Part shown: positions 1 through 11,345 of the stretch, piece after piece
Numbering within the stretch: the stretch's first letter is position 1
Layout: every line of letters begins with the position of its first letter
Origin: Purshia tridentata
Taxonomy: Eukaryota; Streptophyta; Magnoliopsida; Rosales; Rosaceae
DNA: 41,146 bases
Assembly (NCBI GenBank): GCA_003254885.1
Contig: QANT01008201.1
Coordinates: forward strand, 1-41,146
Direction of reading: 5' to 3'
Notes under the pieces: generated by a model
The model's input: the letters and a program-made list of their open reading frames with translations, nothing else
Database searches by the model: none
Told to the model about the DNA's origin: nothing
Made by a program: the position numbers and the translations under genes

Positions 1-3000
1 GCCTTACGATGTTCTTTAGAGTTAGCATGCTAATACCGAGACATGAGACAGCGCTTACTCATGTCTTTCTTGCAAACCAAGAAAGCGTTGGGTCAATTTG
101 GTCGAACTTGGACCGAGTATGCACCCAAATGATGTTTCGTACATTCTTAACACCTAGAGTGGTTCTTTAGGGCTGGCACACTAATCGACGTAATAGAAAG
201 TGCTACTTGATATCTTTCTTGCCAACCAGGCACGTTTTGATTCAATCTAGACGAAACTGGACTGAGCATGCACCGAAATGATGTTTTCGTTACTTCGAAA
301 CACGAAGTGTGCTTCGTTAGGGCAACAATGCCCATCCAAGCATGAGATTGTCCTTCCCAATGTCTTTCTTGTCAACTGATAATGTTTTGGTGCAACTTTG
401 ACCAAATTGTACCGAGTGCGCACCGAAATGATGTTCTCATTCATGTTTCGTAACCAATGGCGTTCCTTTGGGCTAGCATGCTAATCGAGGCATTAAAGTG
501 TTTCCTCACTTCTTTTTTGCCAATCGGGCGTGTTTTGTGTAATATGGACCAAGTTGGGCTGGGTGTCCACCGAAAAGGCATTATTGTTCTTCCCTAACGT
601 GAAATGTGCTTCTTTAAGCCTAGAATGCTAACCAAAGCATGAGAACGTGCATCCCTGTGTCTTTCTTGCTAGCCGAGCACGTTTTGTTGCAAAGTTAGGC
701 AAATTTAACTCATTGCGCAATGAAATGACGTATTCGTGCATTCTTAACACCTAAGGTAGTTCCTGTGGGCTAGAACACTGATCCAAACATGAGAAAATGG
801 TTCCTCGTGCATTTCTTGTCAACCTACCATGTTCCCGTGCAACTTCAACCAAATTAGACTAAGTGTGCGCGAAATTACGTATCTGAGCATTCTTGGCGCC
901 TAAAGTGGTTCTTTAGGGCTTGAACGCTATCCGAGACATGAGAAAGTGCTTCCCCCTGTCTTTCTTCCCAACGAGGAATGTTTTGGTTTAACCCTAATCA
1001 AATTGGACTTAGTGTGTACCGAAATGGCAATTTCGTGCATTCTTAAGGCCTAACGATATTATTAAGAGTTAGCACGCTAATATCGAGACATGAGATAGCG
1101 CTTACTCATGTCCTTCTTGCAAACCAAGAAAGTGTTGGGTCAATTTGGACGAACTTGGACCAAGTGTGCTCCCAAATGATGTTTCGTGCATTCTTCACAC
1201 CTAAAGTGGCTCTTTAGGGCTGGCACGCTAATCGAGATCAGATAAAGTGCTACTTGTTGTCTTTCTTGCCAACCAGGCACATTTTGATTCAATTTGGACG
1301 AAACTGGACTGCGTATGCACCGAAATGATGTTTTCTTCACTTCTAAACGCGTAATGTGCTTCTTTAGGCGGCAATGCTCATCCAAGCATGAGAAAGTGCT
1401 TCCCCACGTCTTTATTGTCAACCGATAACGTTTTCGTGCAACTCAGACTAAATTGTACCGAGTGCGCACCAAAATGCCATTGTCATTCATGCTTTGCAAC
1501 CAAAGTGGTTCCTCAGGGCTACCATGCTAATTGAGACATTAGAGAGTGCTTCTTCACCTCATTCTTGCCAATCGCGTGCGTTTCGGTGCAACTTGGACCA
1601 AATGTGAAATCTGCTTCTTCAAGGCTAGAACGCTAACCCAAGCATGGCAATGTGCATCCCTGTGTCTTTCTTGCAAACCAAGCACGTTTTGTTGCAACGT
1701 TGGCTAAATTTGACTCAATGCGCGCTTAAATGACGTATTCGTGCATTCTTAACACCTAAGGTGGTTCATTTGGGCTAGAACACTAATCCAAACATGAGAA
1801 AGTGGTTCCCCATGTATTTCTTGTCAATCGAGCATGTTCCAGTGCAACTTCAACCAAATTGGACTAAGTGTGCACCGAAATGACGTATCCGTGCATTCTG
1901 AGCGCCTAAAGTGTTTCTTTAGGGCTTGAACGCCAACCGAAACACAAGAAAGTGCTTCGCCATGTCTTTCTTGCCAACCAAGAATGTTTTTGCATAATCT
2001 TAATCAAATTAGACTTAGTGTGCACCGAAATGTCGTTTTCGTACATTCTTAGGGCCTAAAGATGTTCTTAAGAGTTAGCACGCTAATATTGAGACGTGAC
2101 ACTGCGCTTCCTCATGTCTTTCTTGCAAACCAAGGAAGTATTGGGTCAATTTGGACGAACTTGGACCGAGTGTGCACCCAAATGATGTTTCGTGCATTCT
2201 TAACACCTAAAGTGGTTCTTTAGGGCTGGCACGCTAATCGAGACAAGAGAAAGTGCTACTTGATGTCTTTCTTGCCAATCGGGCACGTTCTGATTCAATT
2301 TAGACGAAAGTGGACTGAGCATGCACCGAAATGATGTTATCGTTACTTCTAAACATGAATTGTGCTTCTTTAGGGCGAAAATGCTCATCCAAGCATTAGA
2401 AAGTGCTTCCTCATGTCTTTCATGTCAACTAATAATGTTTTGGTGCAACTTTGACCAAATTATACCCAGTGCGCACTGAAATGACGTTCTCGTTCATGCT
2501 TCGCAACCAAAGTGGTTCCTTAGGGCTGGCACACTAATCGAGGCATTAGAGAGTGTTTCCTCGCTTCTTACCTGCCAAGTTGGACTGGGTATGCACCAAA
2601 AAGGCGTTTTTGTTCTTCCCTAACGCGAAATGTTCTTCTTTAAGGCTAGAACGCTAACCCAAGCGTGAGAACGTGCATCCCTCTGTCTTTCTTGCCAGCC
2701 GAGCACGTTTTGTTGCAAAGTTAGCCAAATTTGACTCAATGCGCAATGAAATGAGGTATTCGTGCATTCTTAACACCTAAGGTAGTTCATTTGGGCTAGA
2801 ACACTAATCCAAACATGAGAAATTGGTTCCTCGTGGCTTTCCTGTCAACCGAGCACATTCCTGTGCAACTTCAATCAAATTTGACTAAGTGTGCATCGAA
2901 ATGACGTATCCGTGCATTCTTAGCGCCTAAAGTGGTTATTTAGGGCTTGAACGCTAACCGAGATACGAGAAGGTGCTCCCCCATGTCTTTCTTGCCAACC

Positions 3001-6000
3001 ACGAATGTTGTTTCTTAACCTTAATCAAATTGGACTTAGTGTGCACCGAAATGTCATTTCCGTTCATTCTTAGGGCCTAAAGATGTTCTTAAGAGTTAGC
3101 ACGCTAATATTGAGACATCACACAACGCTTCCTCATGTCTTTCTTGCAAACCAAGAAAGTGTTGGGTCAATTTCGACTAACTTGGACCGCGTATGCACCC
3201 AAATGATGTTTCGTCCATTTTTAACGCCTAAACTGGTTCTTTACGGCTGCCACGCTAATCGAGATAAGAGAAAGTGTGACTTGATGTGTTTCTTGCCAAC
3301 ATGGCACGTTTTAATTCAATTTAGACAAAAGTGGACTGAGTAGGCATCGAAATGATGTTTTCGTTACTTCTAAACATGAAATGTGCTTCTTTAGGGCAAC
3401 AATGCTCATCCAAGCATGAGAAAGGGCTTCCCCAGGTCTTTCTTGTCAACTGATAATGTTTGGTGCAACTTTGACGAAATTGTACTGAGTACGCACCGAA
3501 ATGACGTGCTCGTTCATCCTTCGCAACCAAAGTGGTTCCTTAGGGCTAGCACGCTAATCGAGGCGTTAGAGAGTGTCTCCTCAATTCTTTCTTGCCAATC
3601 GGGCGCGTTTTTGTGCAATTTGGACCAAGTTGGACTGGGTATGCACCGAAAAGGTGTTTTTGTTCTTCCCTAACATGAAATGTGCTTCTTCAAGGCTAGA
3701 ACGCTAACCCAAGCATGACAACGTGCATCCCTGTGTCTTTCTTGCTAACCGAGCACGTTTTGCTGCAACATTAGCGAAATTTGACTCAATGTGCACTTAA
3801 ATGACGTATTCGTGCATTCTTAACACCTAGGGTAGTGCATTTGGGCTAGAACACTAATCCAAACATGAGAAATTGGTTCCTCGTGCGTTTCTTTTTAACC
3901 GAGCACGTTCCCGTGCAACTTCAACCAAATTAGACTAAGTGTGCACCGAAATTACGTATCTGAGCATTCTTGGCACCTAAAGTAGTTCTTTAGGGCTTGA
4001 ACGCTATCCGAGACACGAGAAAGCGCTTCCCACTGTCTTTCTTCCCAACGAGGAATGTTTTGGTTTAACCTTAATCAAATTGGACTTAGTGTGCACCCAA
4101 ATGGTGGTTTCGTGCATTCTTAGGGTCTAACGATGTTCTTAAGAGTTAGCACGCAAATATCGAGGCATGAGATAGCGCTTACTCATGTCTTTCTTGCAAG
4201 CCAAGAAAATGTTGGGTCAATTAGGACAAAATTGGACCGAGTATGCACCCAAATTATGTTTCGTGCATTCTTAACACTTAGAGTGGTTCTTTAGGACTGG
4301 CACGCTAATCGAGACAAGAGAAAGTGCTACTTGATGTCTTTCTTGCTAACCAGGCGCGTTTTGATTCAATTTAGATGAAGCTGGACTGAGTATGCAGCGA
4401 AATGATTTTTTCATCACTTCTAAACACGAAATGTGCTTCTTTTGGGCGACAATGCTCATCCAAGCATGAGAAAGTTCTTCCCCATGTCTTTCTTGTCAAC
4501 TGATAACGTTTTGGTGCAACTCTGACCAAATTGCACCGAGTGCGCACCGAAATGACGTTTCATTCATGCTTTGCAACCAAAGTTGTTCCTCAGGGCTAGC
4601 ATGCTAATTGAGACATTAGAGAGTGCTTCTTCGCCTCTTTCTTGCCAATCGGGTGCGTTTTGGTGCAATTTGTACCAAATGGATCGGGTATGCACCGGAA
4701 AGGCGTTTTTGTTCTACCCTAACACGAAATGTACTTCTTCAAGGCTACAGCGCTTACCCAAGTATCACAACTGCATCCCTGTGTCTTTCTTGCCAACCGA
4801 GCACGTTTTGCTACAACATTAGCCAAATTTGACTCAATGCGCACTTGAATGACGTATTCGTGCATTCTTAACACCTAAGGTAGTTCATTTGGGCTAGAAC
4901 ACTAATCCAAACATGTGAAAGTAGTTCCTCGTGCGTTTCTTGTGAACCCAGCACTTTCCCGTGCTACTTCAACTAAATTAGACTAAGTGTGCACCGAAAT
5001 GATGTATCTGAGCGTTCTTAGTGCTTAAAGTGGTTCTTTAGGGCTTGAACGCTATCCGAGGCACGAGAAAATGCTTCCCTCTGTCTTTCTTCCCAACGAG
5101 GAATGTTTTGGTTTAACCTTAATCAAATTGGACTTAGTGTGCAGTGAAATGGCATTTTTCGTGCATTCTTAGGGTCTAAAGATGTTCGTAAGAGTTAGCA
5201 TACTAATATCGAGACATGAGATAGCGCTTACTCATGTCTTTCTTGCAAACCAAGAAATGTTGGGTCAATTTGGACGAACTTGGACTGAGTATGCACCCAA
5301 ATGAGGTTTCGTGCATTCTTAACATCGGAAGTGGTTCTTTAGGGCTGGCATGCTAATGGAGAGAGAGAAAGTGCTACTTGTTATCTTTCATGCCAACTGA
5401 GCATGTTTTGATTCAATTTAGACGAAACAGGACTGAGTATAGTGCGAAATGATGTTTTCGTCACTTCTAAACACAAAATGCTTTTGTAGGGCGACAATGC
5501 TCATCCAAGCATGAGAAAGTGCTTCCCCATGTCTTTCTTGCCAACCGATAACGTTTTGGTGCAACTTTGACTAAAATGTACTGAGTGCGCACAGAAATGA
5601 CGTTCTCGTTCATGCTTCGCAACCAAAATGGTTCCTTACGGCTAGCACGCTAATCGAGGTATTAGAGAGTGTTTCCTCGCTTCTTTTTGCCAATCAGGCG
5701 TGTTTTGGTGCAATTTGGACCAAATGGATTGGGCATGCACTGAAAATGCGTTTTTGTGCTACCTTAATTAACATGAAATGTGCTTCTTCAAGGCTGGAAC
5801 GCTAACCCAAGCATGACAACGAGGAGCCCTGTGTCTTTCTTGCCAACCGAACACGTTTTGTTGCGAAGTTAGCCAAATTTGACTCAATGCGCAATGAAAT
5901 GACGTATTCGTGCATTCTTAACACGTAAGATAGTTCATTTGGGCTAGAACACTAATCCAAACATGAGAAAGTGGTTCCCCGTGTTTTTCTTGCCAACCGA

Positions 6001-7272
6001 GCATGTTCCCGTGCAACTTGAACCAAATTGGACTAAGTGTGCATCGAGATGACGTATAAGTGCATTCTTACCACCTAAAGTGGTTCTTTGGGGCTTGATC
6101 ACTAATTGACACACGAGGAAGTGCTTCCCCATGTCTTTCATGGCAACCAGGAATTTGTTTGCTTAACCTTAATCAAATTGGACTTAGTGTGCACCGAAAT
6201 GTCCTTTTCGTACATTCTTAGGGCCTAAAGATGTTCTTAAGAGTTAGCACGCTAATATCGAGACATGACACAGCGCTTCCTCTTGTCTTTCTTGCAAACC
6301 AAGGAAGTGTTGGGTCAATTTCGACTAACTTGGACCAAGTATTTACCCAAATGATGTTTTCGTCCATTATTAACGCCTAAAGTGGTTCTTTAGGGCTGGC
6401 ACGCTAATTGAGATAAGAAAAAGTGCTACTTGATGTCTTTCTTGCCGATCGGGCATGTTTTGATTCAATTTAGACGAAAGTGGAGAGAGCATGCGCCGAA
6501 ATGATGTTTTCATTACTTCTAAACACGAAATGTGCTTCTTTAGGACGACAATGCTCATCCAAGCATGAGAAAGTGCTACCTCATGTCTTTCTTGTGAACG
6601 GATAATGTCTTGGCGCAACTTTGACAAAATTGTACCGAGTGCGCACCGAAATGACGTTCTCATTCATGCTTCACAACCAAAGTGGTTCCTTAGGAATACC
6701 ACGCTAATCGAGGCATTAGAGAGTGTTTCCTGGTTTCTTTCTTGCCAATCGGGCGTCTTTTTGTGCAATTTGGACCAAGGTTGACTGGGTATGAATCTAA
6801 AAGGCGTTTTTATTCTTCCCTAACGCGAAATGTGCTTCTTTAAGGCTAAAACGCTAACCCAAGTATGAGAACGTGCATCCCTGTGTCTTTCTTGCTAGCC
6901 GAGCACGTGTTGTTGCAAAGTTAGCCAAATTTGACTCAATGCACAATGAAATCACGTATTCGTATATTCTTAACACCTAAGGTAGTTCATTTGGGCTAAA
7001 ACAGTAATCCAAACATGAGAAAGTGCTTCCCCGTGCGTTTCTTGTTAACCGAGCACGTTCCGTGCAACTTCAACCAAATTAGACTAAGTGTGCACCGAAA
7101 TGACGTATCTGAGCATTCTTGGCGCCTAATGTGGTTCTTTAGGGCTTGAACGCTATCCGAGAAACGAAAAAGTGCTTCCCCTTGTCTTTTTTCCCAACAA
7201 GGAATGTTTTGGTTTAACCTTAATCAAATTGGACTTAGTGTGCACCAAAATGGCGTTTTCGTGCATTCTTAG
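1..7272. repeat. First copy of seven-unit super-repeat
   Basis: Units 1-7 of the array (49 monomers). Unit 1 resembles unit 8 more than its own neighbours, with about 94% identity by eye over the first 215 bases. Unit 2 matches unit 9 at an offset of 7,276 and unit 3 matches unit 10 at an offset of about 7,274. Shared private variants include the form of the B-C pair at 147-335 against 7420-7608, and the C monomer at 1330-1421 against 8606-8697. This implies a segment duplication of about 7.3 kb in the history of the array. Confidence 0.7.
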
Positions 7273-10200
7273 GGCCTAACGATGTTCTTCAGAGTTAGCA
7301 CGCTAATATCGAGACATGAGACAGTGCTTACTCATGTCTTTCTTGCAAACCAAGAAAGCGTTGGGTCAATTTGGACGAACTGGGACCGAGTATGCACCCA
7401 AATGATGTTTCGTGCATTCTTAACACCTAGAGTGGTTCTTTAGGGCTGGCACGCTAATTGACATAATAGAAAGTGCTATTTGATGTCTTTCTTGCCAACC
7501 GGGCACGTTTTGATTCAATTTAGACGAAACTGGACTGAGCATGCACCGAATTGATGTTTTCGTTACTTCGAAACATGAAGTGTGCTTCGATAGGCCAACA
7601 ATGCCCATCCAAGCATGAGATTGTCCTTCCCAATGTCTTTCTTGTCAACTGATAATGTTTTGGTGCAACTTTGACCAAATTGTACCCAGTGTGCACCGAA
7701 ATGACGTTCTCATTCATGTTTCGTAACCAATGTCGTTCCTTTGGGCTAGCACGCTAATCGAGGCATTGGAGAGTGTTTCCTCACTTCTTTTTTGCCAATC
7801 GGGCGTGTTTTTGTGTAATATGGACTAAGTTGGACTGGGTATCCACCGAAAAGGCATTGTTGTTCTTCCCTAACGTGAAATGTGCTTCTTTAAGCCTAGA
7901 ACGCTAACCAAAGCATGAGAACGTGCATCCCTGTGTCTTTCTTGCTAGCCGAGCACGTTTTGTGGCAAAGTTAGCCAAATTTAACTCATTGCGCAGTGAA
8001 ATGACGTATTCGTGCATTCTTAACACCTAAGGTAGTTCATTTGGGCTAGAACACTGATCCAAACATGAGAAAGTGGTTCCCCGTCCGTTTCTTGTCAACC
8101 TACCATGTTCCCGTGCAACTTCAACCAAATTAGACTAAGTGTGCTCGAAATTACGAATCTGAGCATTCTTGGCGCCTAAAGTGGTTCTTTAGGGCTTGAA
8201 CGCTATCTGAGACATGAGAAAGTGCTTCCCCCTGTCTTTCTTCCCAACGAGGAATGTTTTGGTTTAACCCTAATCAAATTGGACTTAGTGTATACCGAAA
8301 TGGCATTTTCATGCATTCTTAAGGCCTAACAATATTCTTAAGGGTTAGCACGCTAATATCGAGACATGAGATAGCGCTTACTCATGTCCTTCTTGCAAAC
8401 CAAGAAAGTGTTGGGTCAATTTGGACGAACTTGGACCAAGTGTGCTCCCAAATGATGTTTCGTGCATTCTTCACACCTAAAGTGGCTCTTTAGGGCTGGT
8501 ACGCTAATCGACATAAGAGAAAGTGCTACTTGATGTCTTTCTTGCCAACCAGGAACGTTTTGATTCAATTTGGATGAAACTGGACTGTGTATGCACCGAA
8601 ATGATGTTTTCTTCACTTCTAGACACGAAATGTGCTTCTTTAGGCGGCAATGCTCATCCAAGCATGAGAAAGTGCTTCCCCATGTCTTTATTGTCAACCG
8701 ATAACGTTTTGGTGCAACTCAGACTAAATTGTACCGAGTGCGCACCAAAATGCCATTGTCATTCATGCTTTGCAACCAAAGTGGTTCCTCATGGCTACCA
8801 TGCTAATTGAGACATTAGAGAGTGCTTCTTCACCTCATTCTTGCCAATCGCGTGCGTTTCGGTGCAATTTGGACCAAATGGATCGGGTATGCACCGAAAA
8901 GGCATTTTTGTTCTACCCTAACATGAAATCTGCTTCTTCAAGGCTAGAACGCTAACCCAAGCATGGCAATGTGCATCCTTGTGTCTTTCTTGCCAACCAA
9001 GCACGTTTTGTTGCAACGTTGGCCAAACTTTACTCAATGCGCGCTTAAATGACGTATTCGTGCATTCTTAACACCTAAGGTAGTTCATTTGGGCTAGAAC
9101 ACTAATCCAAATATGAGAAAGTGGTTCCCGAAATGGACTAAGTGTGCACCGAAATGACGTATCCGTGCATTCTGAGCACCTAAAGTGGTTCTTTAGGGCT
9201 TGAACGCCAATCGAAACACAAGAAAGTGCTTCGCCATGTCTTTCTTACCAACCAAGAATGTTTTTGCATAACCTTAATCAAATTGGACCTAGTGTGCACC
9301 GAAATGTCATTTTTGTACATTCTTAGGGCCTAAAGATGTTCTTTAGAGTTAGCACGCTAATATTGAGACATGACACTGCGCTTCCTCATGTCTTCCTTGC
9401 AAACCAAGAAAGTATTGGGTCAATTTGGACGAACTTGGACCGAGTGTGCACCCAAATGATGTTTCTTGCATTCTTAACACCTCAAGTGGTTCTTCAAGGC
9501 TGGCACACTAATCGAGACAAGAGAAAGTGCTACTTGATGTCTTTCTTGCCAATCGGGGACGTTTTGATTCAATTTAGACGAAGGAGGACTGAGCATGCAC
9601 TGAAATGATGTTTTCGTTACTTCTAAACATGAATTGTGCTTCTTTAGGGCGACAGTGGTCATCCAAGCATGAGAAAGTGCTTCCCCAGGTCTTTCTTGTC
9701 AACTAATAATGTTTTGGTGCAACTTTGACGAAATTGGACTGAGTATGCACCGAAATGACGTTCTCGTTCATCCTTCACAACCAAAGTGGTTCCTTAGGGC
9801 TAGCACGCTAATCGAGGCGTTCGAGAGTGTCTCCTCGCTTCTTTCTTGCCAATCGGGCGCGTTTTTGTGCAATTTGGACCAAGTTGGACTGGTATGCACC
9901 GAAAAGGTGTTTTTGTTCTTCCCTAACACGAAATGTGCTTCTTCAAGGCTAGAACGCTAACCCAAGCATGACAACGTGCATCCCTGTGTCTTTCTTGCTA
10001 ACCGAGCACGTTTTGCTGCAACGTTAGCGAAATTTGACTCAATGCGCACTTAAATGACGTATTCGTGCATTCTTAACACCTAAGGTAGTGCATTTGGGCT
10101 AGAACACTAATCCAAACATGAGTAATTGGTTCCTCGTGTGTTTCTCGCCAACCGATCACATTCCAGTGCAACTTCAACCAAATTGGACTAATTGTGCACC

Positions 10201-10285
10201 GAAATGACGTATCCGTTCATTCTTAGCGCGTAAAGTGGTTCTTTAGGGCTTGAACGCTAACCGAGACACGAGAAGGTGCTTCCCC

Positions 10286-10889
10286 ATGTCTTCCTTGCCA
10301 ACCAGGAATGTTTTTGCTTAACCTTAATCAAATTGGACTGAGTGTGCACTGAAATGTCATTTTCGTTCATTCTTAGGGCCTAAAGATGTTCGTAAGAGTT
10401 AGCACGCTAATATTGAGACATGACACAGCGCTTCCTCATGCCTTTCATGCAAACCAAGAAAGTGTTGGGTCAATTTCGACTAACTTGGACCGAGTTTGCA
10501 CCCAAATGATGTTTTCGTCCATTCTTAATGCCTAAAGTGGCTCTTCAGGGCTGGCACGCCAATCGAGATTAGGGAGTGTGCTACTTTATGTCTTCCTTGC
10601 CAACCAGGAATGTTTTTGCTTAACCTTAATCAAATTGGACTGAGTGTGCACTGAAATGTCATTTTCGTTCATTCTTAGGGCCTAAAGATGTTCGTAAGAG
10701 TTAGCACGCTAATATTGAGACATGACACAGCGCTTCCTCATGCCTTTCATGCAAACCAAGAAAGTGTTGGGTCAATTTCGACTAACTTGGACCGAGTTTG
10801 CACCCAAATGATGTTTTCGTCCATTCTTAATGCCTAAAGTGGCTCTTCAGGGCTGGCACGCCAATCGAGATTAGGGAGTGTGCTACTTT
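10286..10889. repeat. Exact 302-bp tandem duplication in the satellite
   Basis: 10286-10587 and 10588-10889 are identical base for base when read side by side. The duplicated block spans two monomers: the end of G, all of A and the start of B. It therefore inserts an extra G/A/B junction into unit 11 and explains its excess length. The third occurrence, at 10890, immediately diverges ('gtctttc' instead of 'gtcttcc'). Identity over 302 bp in an array that otherwise diverges by several per cent marks this as the youngest visible event. Confidence 0.95.
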
Positions 10890-11263
10890 ATGTCTTTCTT
10901 GCCAATCGGGCACATTTGAATTCAATTTAGACGAAAGTGGACTGAGCATGCATCGAAATGATGTTTTCGTTACTTCTAAACACGAACTATGCTTCTTTAG
11001 GGCAACAATGCTCATCCAAGCATGAGAAAGTGCTTCCCCATGTCTTTCTTGTCAATTGATAATGTTTTGGTGCGACTTTGATGAAATTGTACCGAGTGCG
11101 CACCAAAATGACGTTCTCGTTCGTGCTTCTCAACCAAAGTGGTTCCTTAGGGCTAGGACGCTAATCAAGGCGTTAGAGAGTGTTCCCTCGCTTCTTTCTT
11201 GCCAATCGGCGTGTTTTTGTGCAATTTGGACCAAGTTCGACTGGGTATGCACCGAAAAGGCGT

Positions 11264-11345
11264 TTTTGATCTTCCCTAATGCGAAATATGCTTTTTTAAA
11301 GCTAGAATGCTAATCCATGCTTGAGAAAGTGGTTCCCCGTACGTT
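11264..11345. repeat. Hybrid E/F monomer (one monomer lost)
   Basis: The E-type start ('cttccctaatgcgaaatatgc') runs directly into F-type sequence ('ctaatccatgcttgagaaagtggttccccgt') within one monomer. The rest of E and the first part of F, about 145 bp, are missing. Together with the 302-bp duplication this gives the 1,207-bp spacing of unit 11 (1,050 + 302 - 145). Unequal exchange between E and F at a homologous position is the simple explanation. Confidence 0.8.
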
